This document shows positions 42,802 through 52,144 of a stretch of 62,462 nt of DNA, one piece after another. Both the position numbers and the translations under genes were made by a program. The stretch's first letter is position 1; every line of letters begins with the position of its first letter. This DNA is from Nostocales cyanobacterium LEGE 12452 (GTDB lineage Bacteria; Cyanobacteriota; Cyanobacteriia; Cyanobacteriales; Nostocaceae): NCBI GenBank assembly GCA_015206945.1, contig JADEXV010000012.1, positions 1-62,462 of the forward strand, in the 5' to 3' direction. A model generated the notes under the pieces. That model was not told the DNA's origin. It saw only the letters and a list, made by a program, of their open reading frames with translations, and made no database searches.

Positions 42802-43905
42802 ATGAATATTTCCTCTACAAACCCAATACAAAATCCCCTATTCCAAAAAATAGAAAAAGTCCGTCGTCGCCAAACTAAAATCCAAGACACTCACATAACT
42901 CTCGCACATGGGAGCGGTGGTAAAGCCATGCGTGATTTAATAGATGATATATTTGTCAGCAATTTTGATAATCCAATTCTTTCCCAATTAGAAGACCAAG
43001 CCAGCTTTAATTTAGCCAATCTCATACAACATGGAGACAGACTTGCATTTACAACAGATTCTTATGTAGTAAACCCGTTATTTTTCCCCGGAAGTGATAT
43101 AGGAGAATTAGCCGTAAACGGTACAGTTAATGATTTAGCTGTCAGTGGTGCTAAACCTTTATACCTAACTTGCAGCGTAATTTTAGAAGAAGGATTACCT
43201 GTAGAAACCTTACGCCGTGTTGCAACCAGCATGAAAATAGCCGCAGAAAAAGCGGGTATTCAAATTGTCACTGGTGACACAAAAGTTGTACATCGTGGTG
43301 CAGCCGATAAACTCTTTATTAATACTGCTGGTATTGGTATCATCCCACGAGGAGTTAACATTTCCGCCCACAATATTAAACCTGGAGATGCAATAATAAT
43401 TAACGGTGAAATAGGCAATCATGGAACAGCTATTTTAATTGCCCGTGGCGAATTAGCCTTAGAGACTAATATTGAAAGTGATTGTCAGCCATTACATAGT
43501 TTAGTAGAAACTATTCTCCATGTATGTCCACAAGTTCATGCTATGCGAGATGCCACACGCGGTGGTTTAGCTACAGTACTAAATGAATTTGCCCTCAGTT
43601 CCGATGTGGGAATTCGTCTCTTTGAAGAATCTATCCCAGTGCGTGAAGAAGTCAACGGAGTTTGCGAAATTCTCGGTCTAGACCCATTGTATTTAGCTAA
43701 TGAAGGTAAGTTAGTTGTAGTGGTTCCAAAAAAGAATGCTGAAAATGTTTTATCAGCTATGAAATCCCACACAGCAGGCAAACATGCTTGTATTATTGGC
43801 GAAGTTATTACCTCACCCCCAGGTATCGTATTATTAAAAACACTTTTTGGTGCTGAAAGGATTGTTGATATGTTAGTAGGCGACCAACTACCACGAATTT
43901 GTTAA
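42802..43905 (+). CDS. hypE: Hydrogenase maturation protein HypE
   Basis: HypE dehydrates the thiocarboxamide made by HypF to a thiocyanate and donates CN to HypC/HypD. The protein (367 residues from ATG 42802) has LAHGSGGKAMRDLI, TDSYVVNPLFFPGSDIGELAVNGTVNDLA split over the ATP site, and ends LPRIC with the essential C-terminal cysteine. A longer upstream frame overlaps hypD and is not credible. Confidence 0.97.
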   Translation: MNISSTNPIQNPLFQKIEKVRRRQTKIQDTHITLAHGSGGKAMRDLIDDIFVSNFDNPILSQLEDQASFNLANLIQHGDRLAFTTDSYVVNPLFFPGSDIGELAVNGTVNDLAVSGAKPLYLTCSVILEEGLPVETLRRVATSMKIAAEKAGIQIVTGDTKVVHRGAADKLFINTAGIGIIPRGVNISAHNIKPGDAIIINGEIGNHGTAILIARGELALETNIESDCQPLHSLVETILHVCPQVHAMRDATRGGLATVLNEFALSSDVGIRLFEESIPVREEVNGVCEILGLDPLYLANEGKLVVVVPKKNAENVLSAMKSHTAGKHACIIGEVITSPPGIVLLKTLFGAERIVDMLVGDQLPRIC

Positions 43906-43924
43906 TTTTGAATAAATTTATAAT

Positions 43925-44266
43925 ATGCACGAATTTGGAATTACCCAAAATATTGTGGCAATTGTGACTGAACACGCCAAAGGCGCAAAAGTGCAGCGAG
44001 TTTTATTAGAAATCGGCAAACTTTCAGCCATTATGCCCGACGCTATCCGATTTTGTTTTGATATTTGCACTCAGGGTACAGTTTTAGAAGGGGCAACATT
44101 AGAAATTTTAGAAATTCCAGGTTTAGGGCGATGTCGCCAATGCGGTGCAGAAGTTTATTTAGATAAACCATTTGGAATCTGTAACTGCGGTAGCGTGCAA
44201 TTAGATTTAATTACTGGTGAAGAACTTAAAATTAAAGAAATAGAAATAGAGGAATTATGTGTGTAA
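43925..44266 (+). CDS. hypA: Nickel-insertion protein HypA
   Basis: A 113-residue nickel metallochaperone: MHEFGITQNIV with His2 as nickel ligand, and a zinc site with CRQCGAEVYLD and CNCGS. It works with HypB to load nickel into HupL before HupW cleavage. It overlaps hypB by ten bases. Confidence 0.96.
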   Translation: MHEFGITQNIVAIVTEHAKGAKVQRVLLEIGKLSAIMPDAIRFCFDICTQGTVLEGATLEILEIPGLGRCRQCGAEVYLDKPFGICNCGSVQLDLITGEELKIKEIEIEELCV

Positions 44267-45072
44267 CCTGCGGTTGTTCTGATGATGGCGAAATAAAAAT
44301 TACAAATTTAGAAACAGATAAAGCTGAACATAATCATACTCACACTTTACCAGATGGAACTGTCATCACTCACTCCCACACTCATGACACTCATATAGAA
44401 GCACCTCAAATTCATGCCAAAATACACAACACAACGATATCTTTAGAACAAGATATATTAGCTAAGAATAACCTGCTAGCTGCCCAAAATCGGGGATGGT
44501 TTAAAGGTCGAAATATTCTCGCCTTAAATTTAATGAGTTCTCCCGGTGCTGGGAAAACAACTCTCTTAACACGAACCATCAATGATTTAAAGCAGCAATT
44601 ATCTATTAGTGTCATTGAAGGCGACCAAGAAACTGCTAACGATGCTAAAAAAATTAAAGAAACAGGTTCTAAAGTCATCCAAATAAACACCGGAACAGGC
44701 TGTCATTTAGATGCCTCAATGATAGAAAGAGGTTTACAACAACTGAATCCACCACTGAACTCAGTTTTGATGATTGAAAACGTGGGAAATTTAGTTTGTC
44801 CAGCCTTATTCGATTTGGGAGAAAATGCAAAAGTTGTAATTCTCTCCGTCACAGAGGGAGAAGATAAGCCGATAAAATACCCACACATGTTCCGTGCTAG
44901 TGATGTAATGATAATCACGAAAATTGATTTGCTACCTTACCTGCAATTTGATGTTCAAAAGTGCATAGAATATGCTAAAGAAGTAAATCCCAAAATTCAG
45001 ATTTTTCAGGTTTCTGCAACTACTGGTGTTGGGTTAGAAAATTGGTATGCATGGCTAACTGTACAGTTATAG
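44257..45072 (+). CDS. hypB: Nickel GTPase HypB
   Basis: The 271-residue SIMIBI GTPase starts with the nickel-binding CVTCGCS, has a His-rich tract at about 28-55 (HNHTHTLPDGTVITHSHTHD), and the P-loop SSPGAGKTTLL with later EGDQET, ENVGNLVCP and TKIDLLPY. GTP hydrolysis drives nickel delivery; the His tract stores nickel. It is the last gene of the hyp cluster. Confidence 0.97.
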   Translation: MCVTCGCSDDGEIKITNLETDKAEHNHTHTLPDGTVITHSHTHDTHIEAPQIHAKIHNTTISLEQDILAKNNLLAAQNRGWFKGRNILALNLMSSPGAGKTTLLTRTINDLKQQLSISVIEGDQETANDAKKIKETGSKVIQINTGTGCHLDASMIERGLQQLNPPLNSVLMIENVGNLVCPALFDLGENAKVVILSVTEGEDKPIKYPHMFRASDVMIITKIDLLPYLQFDVQKCIEYAKEVNPKIQIFQVSATTGVGLENWYAWLTVQL

Positions 45073-45529
45073 TAAAAACTCTACATCCCTCTGCGACAAA
45101 ATTAAGTCACTTAATTATAAAATCCTTCTGCGAGTTCATGAAGAGAGGAACTATTCTTTGCAACATTAAAGATATACACTTCCATTTTCCATCAGTGCAT
45201 AAATTCTTATGACTAAAGTTGAGGAATTGACACCCCAGCAACTCTCTGAAACAAACCTGAGTTTATAAACTTTTACCACAATGCTTTGCCACTGCAATTA
45301 CTTATGTATGTTCTAATTATTATTAATTGCTTTTAATCCCATACATTTTAGTTAGAGCCAAAAATTTAAACTACTAAGATAGGGAAACTGTACAACTATC
45401 TTGCAGTAAAAATCCATTTTGTATTTCAGTAAAAACACTATGGGCATGATGCATATTTTTTTATATATTTGTTTTGGTTATTGTTACTTATTATACCTAG
45501 GCTTAAAAAACTTAAATTATTAATTAATT
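45073..45529. other. Spacer after the hyp cluster
   Basis: 457 bases without a supported gene, repeat or clear terminator. It is A+T-rich and should contain the promoter for the two small genes that follow. Confidence 0.5.
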
Positions 45530-45688
45530 ATGTTCTCTCTTTTTTTTAGTTTATTTAAATGGTTCCTTTCTTTATGGGAAAAGCTGCCTGATAGCCTCAA
45601 GAAAGAAATTATTGAGTTGATAGTTAAAGAGTTTACAGAAGTATTTCGTAATTACTACAGGCATTGGCGCGAGAACAGAAATATTTAG
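45530..45688 (+). CDS. 52-residue amphipathic protein of unknown function
   Basis: Reading from ATG 45530 gives MFSLFFSLFKWFLSLWEKLP, then a charged helix (DSLKKEIIELIVKEFTEVF) and RNYYRHWRENRNI before TAG. The start is strongly hydrophobic and aromatic, the rest amphipathic, which suggests a membrane-associated small protein. It is 19 bases from the next gene. There is no strong ribosome site, so the gene is tentative. Confidence 0.45.
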   Translation: MFSLFFSLFKWFLSLWEKLPDSLKKEIIELIVKEFTEVFRNYYRHWRENRNI

Positions 45689-45707
45689 TCAATATAATTT
45701 GAATAAT

Positions 45708-46082
45708 ATGGAAAATCATTCAGAAGGCTCTACCATTCAAAATAATCTAGAAAATCTTAATTTTGAAGATTTTTGGCAAGCAAATACAAAAAAACTAAAT
45801 AACTCTGAAGATATTAATGTATCTACAATACAAGCCTCCATTGCTGCTGCTACTCTAATAATTACTGCACCTCTGGCTGCTACATTATTCGGATTAGATA
45901 ATACACAAAGAAAAAGTGAAAACTTTAGCAAGGAAGTTTCTGAATATGCAACCTCAAAAGAAGTCATCTCATCTTTAAGTAAAGAAATTGGTGAACCAAA
46001 TGAAACCGAAGCAGAAGAAGACTTTATAGAAAGAGCAAGCAACGTGCTTAGAAAAATTTTAAAGGAAAAGTTTAAAATTTAG
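45708..46082 (+). CDS. 124-residue protein with one membrane segment, unknown
   Basis: The protein is acidic and Asn/Glu-rich, with one hydrophobic stretch near residues 46-68 (IQASIAAATLIITAPLAATLFG) and a charged C-terminus ending in a Lys-rich helix. I know no family. ATG 45708 is preferred over a TTG three codons upstream. It follows the 52-residue gene closely, and a strong terminator lies at 46185-46213. Confidence 0.55.
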   Translation: MENHSEGSTIQNNLENLNFEDFWQANTKKLNNSEDINVSTIQASIAAATLIITAPLAATLFGLDNTQRKSENFSKEVSEYATSKEVISSLSKEIGEPNETEAEEDFIERASNVLRKILKEKFKI

Positions 46083-46184
46083 CTAGCCTCTTAAACCTTT
46101 GTATTACGGTACTTATCTAGCCTCAAATACCTATTTATATGATATAAAAATTAACCACAATATTGTAACTATTCTAAAATTGCA

Positions 46185-46213
46185 ACACCCTGCACTTTAA
46201 AAGTACAGGGTGT
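46185..46213. terminator. Bidirectional terminator hairpin
   Basis: ACACCCTG pairs with CAGGGTGT and, past one mismatch, ACTTT with AAAGT around a two-base loop. It sits between converging genes. Confidence 0.75.
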
Positions 46214-46254
46214 AAAACAGCTATATTTTGTGTGATTCCCAGTTTCTATTTACC

Positions 46255-46629
46255 TCAAAGCCAATCTCGATAAGCAGATATTTCATTTACGCTGATTTCA
46301 AACGGTGTCCCCTTCCCAAATGGCGGATAAACACGGATTTTACCATTGCTAGCAAACCGCTCTAACCTATTACCTAACTGGGGAATATTGCTGACAATAT
46401 GCCAGTAAGATACTAAGTCAGGGCAGTCAATAATTAATGTGAGGATGCTAGCATTTGTTGTGAGATACCACTGACAATTAGATAACAGGACTCGCGTAAT
46501 GCGATCGCAGGCTAGATAAAAGCATCTGCCAGTAGATTGTTCTAGCTCCATTTGCAGCATTCCATCCTCTTTAGTTACCTCAGCGGGAGGTAAATCATCG
46601 GGAGGAAGCAAGTATAGTTTAGAAGACAT
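46255..46629 (-). CDS. 124-residue protein of unknown function, copy 2
   Basis: This is the paralogue of the gene at 24135-24509, with the same length and the shared blocks RCFYLACDR, LLSNCQWYLTTNASILTLII, CPDLV, GKIRVYPP and ISAYRDWL. It has no recognised domain. Its start overlaps the end of the flavin monooxygenase gene by 11 bases, so the two are translated together. The first copy likewise follows a flavin enzyme. Confidence 0.75.
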   Translation of the reverse strand: MSSKLYLLPPDDLPPAEVTKEDGMLQMELEQSTGRCFYLACDRITRVLLSNCQWYLTTNASILTLIIDCPDLVSYWHIVSNIPQLGNRLERFASNGKIRVYPPFGKGTPFEISVNEISAYRDWL

Positions 46630-47626
46630 AATTTCGCACCTCTTGGTTGTAGCGCGTCAAACTGTCCAGGTTTTTTTGCAAATCCGCAGACGAGGGTTTG
46701 AGTGCTAGCGTACCTAAATTTAATTCGTCCTGAAATTTCTTAATTCTGTCTCGACAAGTCTCCACATCACCGATAATTGAATTCTCAATCAAATAATCTT
46801 CATCGAAACAAATATTTGTGCGGTCGAATGGTTTTTGGTTGGAATTCGCACTATTTTGCAATACTTCAGCCGTATTAGCTTTCATTTTCTGGCTAAATTT
46901 GCGAACGAAAGGTAACGCTTCACTCACCGCCTCATCGTATGTTTTGCCAACAAAAAAGAAGCGTGCCAGCACTAAGTTTTCCGCACCACTAGAATTTAAG
47001 GCTCGATATTTGGTAACAGTATCCTTCAATCTCTCTAGGGAGAATGGCGGCCCACCCATCAAGCTGAAGGAATGTTTAGCAGCCAACTCGATACCATCAT
47101 CGCCGCCAGTGGCAACATACACTGGTATTTGACTTTGCAATGGTTTTGGGTAAATCGTTAAGCGATCGCATTGATAATATCGCCCATTAAATGATACATC
47201 AGTTTCATATAAGAGCTTTTGAATCAGTGCGATCGCCTCTAGCATCTTGGGACGGGATTCACTTGGTAGGGTCGCAAAATGCTTGTTTTGTTGAGGAAAG
47301 GGGCCGCCTTTAGCAACTCCAAATAATAATCGTCCATTACACAGATTATCCAAAGTGGCAATATCTTCCGCCACCCGAATCGGGTTATGGAATGGCAGCA
47401 ACACCGCCGCAGTGCCTAATTGGATAGTTGAAGTCAATCCCGCCAAATGTGCCATTAACACCAACATGGACGGGCTGAGATTAGATTCACTAAAATGGTG
47501 TTCACTCACCCACGCTTCCTCAAAACCTAAGCTTTCTGCCTGTTTTACCAGTGCAACTTGCTCAAAGATGGCACGACGAGCATCTTGGTGAAAATTATCG
47601 TAATTGCAGAAAATTCCAGTTTTCAT
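46619..47626 (-). CDS. LLM-class (luciferase-like) flavin monooxygenase
   Basis: A bacterial luciferase-like TIM barrel of about 335 residues: MKTGIFCNYDNFHQDARRAIFEQ, AESLGFEEAWVSEHHFSE, GTAAVLLPFHNPIRVAEDIATLD, GRLLFGVAKGG and PVYVATGG. The enzymes use reduced FMN and O2; the substrate is unknown. The start at 47626 is chosen because the barrel begins there; a longer frame up to 47758 reads repeat-like sequence. It overlaps the 124-residue gene. Confidence 0.88.
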   Translation of the reverse strand: MKTGIFCNYDNFHQDARRAIFEQVALVKQAESLGFEEAWVSEHHFSESNLSPSMLVLMAHLAGLTSTIQLGTAAVLLPFHNPIRVAEDIATLDNLCNGRLLFGVAKGGPFPQQNKHFATLPSESRPKMLEAIALIQKLLYETDVSFNGRYYQCDRLTIYPKPLQSQIPVYVATGGDDGIELAAKHSFSLMGGPPFSLERLKDTVTKYRALNSSGAENLVLARFFFVGKTYDEAVSEALPFVRKFSQKMKANTAEVLQNSANSNQKPFDRTNICFDEDYLIENSIIGDVETCRDRIKKFQDELNLGTLALKPSSADLQKNLDSLTRYNQEVRNYVF

Positions 47627-47774
47627 TACTTGCGTTGATACTTTGTATTCACCGTAGGTGCTGGTTATTCTAGTGGTCGATAGATTTGTAGTAAGCACTT
47701 TAGTGCTTAAATATTTGAGGAATAAAGTCCTCTCTACAAAAGAATTTACCCCTCTCAATTAATGCGATGAATCA

Positions 47775-48140
47775 CTAAGTTGCAACCCACTGCAACTCCA
47801 ACCATAGACGTGGGTTGTTCTCTTTGACCTTCGACATCGGATCTCGCAACAATCGCTTGGCATTCATGCAAACAACCTGGATTAGACCCATATTGCCTGC
47901 TACTTCTCTGAGTATTTCTTTTTGAGCTTGCACGCAGGAAATCATTTCGTCAGAGCAATAAATTCCTATATATTGCAAACGTCTAGCAGGTCGTCCCCAA
48001 AAACAGGTGATGACTTTCACATAACACCCATCCAGCAATTCTCCAACTTGCGGGTAGTAATGGTTGACGACTCTTGTGAATTCTTTGGCTAAGATATCTT
48101 CAGCAATCATTGGAACTGATATTTCTGTAGCGTCCATCAC
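47775..48140 (-). CDS. Unknown 121-residue protein
   Basis: A soluble alpha/beta protein that I do not recognise: ILAKEFTRVVNHYYPQVGELLDGCYVKVITCFWG, RLQYIGIYCSDEMISCVQAQKEIL and ERNNPRLWLELQW-like end. Five cysteines. It lies upstream of the LLM gene on the same strand with a 148-base gap containing AATAAAGTCCTCTC repeat sequence, so a link with the flavin enzyme is possible. Confidence 0.6.
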   Translation of the reverse strand: MMDATEISVPMIAEDILAKEFTRVVNHYYPQVGELLDGCYVKVITCFWGRPARRLQYIGIYCSDEMISCVQAQKEILREVAGNMGLIQVVCMNAKRLLRDPMSKVKENNPRLWLELQWVAT

Positions 48141-48221
48141 GCTATTTAATATAACATAATTTTGTCAGTTAAATATGACAAAATAGCTGATTAAGCTTAA
48201 ATAAAACCTTAAATATTACAT

Positions 48222-48257
48222 AAAAAAAAAGAGGTGTACCTCATTTGGCATCACCTC
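48222..48257 (-). terminator. Minus-strand terminator
   Basis: On the minus strand GAGGTG pairs with CACCTC and is followed by nine or more Ts. It would end the three-gene unit 49585-48526. Confidence 0.6.
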
Positions 48258-48525
48258 AGATTTGCGTAAAGCATCTTTATATTTAAGGAAATATCAAAGT
48301 ATTAGTAATACCTTTTACGAATAGAATTAGCAGCTATACAGACAAAACCTACCTGCGGGGATTTCAAATTTATTGAGTCCGCGCAGATGGACGAAAGTTT
48401 GTGTAGCCACAATTTCTAATTATCAGGTATGTTTACTCTGATATCGAAAATTATGAATTCAAATAGAATGCATTTAAATAGCACGTCTCAACATTGAATT
48501 CTAACTTTTGAATCGTTAATTATTA

Positions 48526-48837
48526 TTAGCGAGCATTGCGTTCACAAACTAAGACCTCTGCGATGATTTCCGGCACATTTATAAAGTCCGTAAATCCTTC
48601 AGAACCCCGGATTGGTGAAATAAATGTATAGTTTGGATCGCACGCTCCAGTGTCATATACCTGAATAAACCACCGATCGGGAAATCCTTCTATACCTAGT
48701 TCCACAGTGTACCAACTCTCGCCAATCAGACGAGAGTTAAAGATTGTAAACCACTCTCTGTTTTCTTCTGAAATATTCCAGTCTGCCATCAGCAGTTCTA
48801 AAGCTATTTGTCCCGCATCCGTTGAAGTCAACAGCAT
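48526..48837 (-). CDS. Unknown 103-residue protein, last of a three-gene unit
   Basis: A soluble, acidic protein: TDAGQIALELLMADWNISEE, WYTVELGIEGFPDRWFIQVYDTG and FINVPEIIAEVLVCERNA. It looks like a small alpha/beta domain of a cyanobacterial family without a name known to me. It starts two bases after the stop of the preceding gene. The 385-base gap downstream holds the terminator. Confidence 0.6.
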   Translation of the reverse strand: MLLTSTDAGQIALELLMADWNISEENREWFTIFNSRLIGESWYTVELGIEGFPDRWFIQVYDTGACDPNYTFISPIRGSEGFTDFINVPEIIAEVLVCERNAR

Positions 48838-48839
48838 TT

Positions 48840-49127
48840 TTACTCCTTATTTGCAACTTCAGTATTTGCAACTTCAGTACTGGGAACTTCCGGGTATAAA
48901 CCTAATTCTTTAGCTAGCTCACGTGCCACAAAAAATAAAAATTTCGCACCATCTTGATTGCCTTCATGGGCAAACATAGTAGCTACTTGTAACATTGTTT
49001 CTACTAAACCGGAATCAACCAATTCGGGCTTAGATTCCAAAATTTCTGGTTCTTGACCATTAGGACATCTAAGTAACTCATCAATCAGATTAAAATACAA
49101 GCTTTGACGTTGTTCTTGGTCTGTCAT
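48840..49127 (-). CDS. Small TPR/CHAT-associated N-terminal-type domain protein
   Basis: The 95-residue protein (ATG 49127; longer frame unlikely) reads YFNLIDELLRCPNGQEPEIL, LVDSGLVETMLQVATMFAHEGNQDGAKFLFFVARELAKELG. This is the helical module usually found at the N-terminus of large cyanobacterial TPR/CHAT proteins, here on its own. A short repeat (STEVANTEVANKE) ends it. It is two bases from the next gene. Confidence 0.65.
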   Translation of the reverse strand: MTDQEQRQSLYFNLIDELLRCPNGQEPEILESKPELVDSGLVETMLQVATMFAHEGNQDGAKFLFFVARELAKELGLYPEVPSTEVANTEVANKE

Positions 49128-49162
49128 GGTAATTTTCTTGATTTTAGTAAATTGTGAATAAG

Positions 49163-49585
49163 TTACTGTTCGATACTTTGGTGCCACAGTCTTTCCAACA
49201 TTTCAACTTGTTCTCTTAAAACAGCAGCACGATGAACTAGATATCTGTCGTAAAAAAGAATCCCTAACCCAACACAAATCGGGGTTAACAAGAAGAACCA
49301 TTGCAGGATAGTGGCAAATTTATATTGTTCAGCAACAGCAAGCATTTGATGAACCACATTACGATCGGAGGATTGAATGCTAGTCTGAGGGGAATGTGTA
49401 CCCTCTGTTTGGGGAGCCAAGGCGGGAGCATCTGTAGTTGTGTTGTTAACTTCGTAAGCTAAATTCTGAGATTTTACTAACTCCAGATGTCGCTCCCAAA
49501 TTATGCCAAATACTACTAGTCCTGGTGAAAGCATTACTAAAGTAACGACGCAAACTGTAAGAACATTTAAAAGTTTGGCTTTCAT
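49163..49585 (-). CDS. Unknown two-helix membrane protein
   Basis: The 140-residue protein has two membrane helices (about 7-28 and 94-113) with a Ser/Thr/Pro-rich loop between (ALAPQTEGTHSPQTSIQSSD) and a charged helix at the end (RAAVLREQVEMLERLWHQS). It is the first gene of a minus-strand unit with the two genes above. I do not recognise it. Confidence 0.6.
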   Translation of the reverse strand: MKAKLLNVLTVCVVTLVMLSPGLVVFGIIWERHLELVKSQNLAYEVNNTTTDAPALAPQTEGTHSPQTSIQSSDRNVVHQMLAVAEQYKFATILQWFFLLTPICVGLGILFYDRYLVHRAAVLREQVEMLERLWHQSIEQ

Positions 49586-50604
49586 CTTGGCTCTCCCTTG
49601 CTAGGTAGTATGCACCCAGTAAGAAAATATCTTTTGCTGTTTATCTAAAGTAGTTATATAATTTCTACCTCTCAAACAGTTTTGATATTAAAATATGTGT
49701 AATTGGTAATTTTTACAATCATTAGTTGCCAGTTATTTTTCTCGTCACTACTGACTACTGACTAATAAAAAGTTACCATCATTTTCACAAAACATAGGAT
49801 TATTCAGTCAGAAAGAACGCACTTAGATTCGGGAATTTGGTTTCATCCTACTCTCAGAAGGGAGATTAAGAAGTCCCCCCTAGTTCACTAAGCTTTCGCT
49901 CAGGAATGTTGGGGGGTAGAGGGGAATCTCTGCGTAAATCCTATACGATTTATATCAGCCGCTCTCCACCAAACAGTTTACCCCAGCCCTGTTAAGATTA
50001 TTAAATTCATTAGAATAGTACTCAAAGCCTGTAATCCATACCTGATAAGTCTTATAAAAATTCATTGGGGTATGGGTGCTAGTGTTTTTTGGATGGGGTT
50101 CTAGTATTTTCAAGGTGGGGTTCTGGCGTTTTTGCACTCAATCTCAAAGCAATGTAGGCAATGGTTAAAGACTGTTTTAGATGCAATTTGGGACTGACAA
50201 AATCTGCACTCAAAAGAAAATATAAATGTCTTTTGATAAAGATAGACTAAAAAGTTAGGAAAAACAATTAAATATTTTGAAAGTAAATTATATTTTCAAA
50301 ATAAATATAAAATAATGAAAAAATATTCATATATACAGAATTATAAAAATTGAATCTCAACCCAAGAGACAATAGTCAGCAATTCCAAATGGTAAACTAG
50401 AAGAATGGTAAGCTAGCCTCTTCTAAAGGGAGAATCAATGGGAATATCTAATAAAAGTTCTTCCTAAACTTTCATGGTTTGTGGTTTAGTTAGAATACAT
50501 AGTATATGCACTCATTGACATTAAACGGCAAAATAAATACATCAAAGCTTATTGTTATAAGTAAATACTCTGTACTTAAAATTTAGGATTTTAGGGGTTA
50601 AATA
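49586..50604. other. One-kilobase spacer before cysK
   Basis: No supported gene. It contains a C/G-rich foldable stretch (49872-49925, GTCCCCCC and GGGGGGTAG) and imperfect repeats of TGGGGTTCTAGTATTTT (50080-50137). The cysK promoter should lie in the A+T-rich last 300 bases. Confidence 0.55.
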
Positions 50605-51564
50605 ATGCGGATTGCTCAAGACATAACAGAACTAATTGGACGAACTCCTTTAGTTCAACTGAACAAGATTCCTCAAGCTGAGGGAGTAGTAGCAAGGATA
50701 GTTGTTAAATTAGAAGGTATGAACCCAGCGGCTTCGGTGAAAGACCGCATTGGGTTAAGTATGGTACTCTCAGCGGAAGCTGCTGGCTCAATTTCCCCAG
50801 GAAAGACCATTTTAGTTGAGCCTACTTCCGGTAATACAGGAATTGCTCTAGCAATGGTAGCAGCAGCGCGTGGCTACCGTTTGATTTTGACGATGCCTGA
50901 GACAATGAGTCAAGAACGACGGGCTATGCTTAGGGCTTATGGTGCTTCTTTGGAGTTGACACCAGGCACTGAGGGAATGCGGGGAGCAATTCGCAAAGCC
51001 GAAGAAATTGTGGCTAATACTCCCAATGCTTTTATGCTGCAACAGTTCCGCAACCCTGCTAATCCCAAAGTTCACCAGGAAACCACCGCTGAAGAAATTT
51101 GGACAGATACAGACGGGGAAGTAGATATCGTCATTGCTGGGGTAGGTACTGGTGGGACGATTACTGGGATTGCCGAAGTACTCAAACAGCGCAAACCGAC
51201 TTTTAAAGCGATCGCAGTTGAACCCAGCAACAGCCCAGTACTCTCTGGCGGTGAAGCCGGGCCACATAAAATTCAAGGTATTGGCGCCGGATTTATCCCA
51301 GATGTTCTCCGCCTAGAATTGGTTGATGAAGTAATTAGAGTCAGCGATGAACAAGCGATCGCTTATGGGCGACGTTTGGCAAAAGAAGAAGGCTTATTGT
51401 CTGGGATATCCTCTGGTGCAGCTTTGTGTGCCGCAATTCAAGTCGGTAAACGTCCAGAAAATGCCGGACGTTTAATCGTGATGATTCAGCCTTCCTTTGG
51501 CGAACGTTATCTCAGCACACCCATGTTTCAAGATTTGTCTTTAGAAACTGCTGGCGTGCGTTAA
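50605..51564 (+). CDS. cysK: Cysteine synthase A
   Basis: The 319-residue PLP enzyme makes cysteine from O-acetylserine and sulfide. [13 protein letters not shown], the PLP-lysine in [13 protein letters not shown], the substrate loop [22 protein letters not shown] and the [10 protein letters not shown]-terminal motif are all present. The length is typical. TAGGGGTTAAATA precedes the ATG. It is a single gene; cysteine sulfur would feed Fe-S synthesis, but no link to nif is shown. A GACAGGG/CCCTGTC hairpin (51568-51601) may end it. Confidence 0.93.
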   Translation: MRIAQDITELIGRTPLVQLNKIPQAEGVVARIVVKLEGMNPAASVKDRIGLSMVLSAEAAGSISPGKTILVEPTSGNTGIALAMVAAARGYRLILTMPETMSQERRAMLRAYGASLELTPGTEGMRGAIRKAEEIVANTPNAFMLQQFRNPANPKVHQETTAEEIWTDTDGEVDIVIAGVGTGGTITGIAEVLKQRKPTFKAIAVEPSNSPVLSGGEAGPHKIQGIGAGFIPDVLRLELVDEVIRVSDEQAIAYGRRLAKEEGLLSGISSGAALCAAIQVGKRPENAGRLIVMIQPSFGERYLSTPMFQDLSLETAGVR

Positions 51565-52144
51565 AAAGACAGGGGACAAGAGAGTAATCAACCTCCCTGT
51601 CCTTCTGATTTGGCTCTTAGATAAATTAAGGCAACTTACCTTTTGAGGTGCGATCGCAGCCCATATTACGTTATTAGTGCTTCTAACTCTTTAACACTCC
51701 CACAGCTGCGTAAATATTGCTACGCTCATTCCCCCTAAAAAGCCGTGCGATTCTTGTGCGGAATTTGCTTATGTCGGGTTGCCCTTATTACAGGTCTTAC
51801 AGTTCATGCCTACGCAATTATAGATATAGTGCTTCTGAGTTGAGTGCAATACAGACCTAACAAAAACAACCCTTACCCTGACAAAAAGATTTATTTTATC
51901 GAAACTCTTGCTGTCTTGGTGGGTAAAGATTAACATATCTGTGGGCAGAGGCAATATCTCGTTAAATCAACCGTAAAAATAGTGAAAACCTTGTGCTGTC
52001 TATTTTAAATCTTGTTTAGCACCAGTTAAACTTATCTGCATATAGTGACTTAAGACCATTCCCTGCTAGGTTATAAATCAAGCACAGATTATACTATAGA
52101 AAATTTAGTCAAAATTCTTTACAGCTTTAAAATCAGAGGTATCA
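51565..52144. other. Spacer before the LabA-like gene
   Basis: 580 bases with no gene that I can support. Apart from the hairpin next to cysK and a HIP1 site near 51651 it shows nothing distinctive. Confidence 0.5.
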
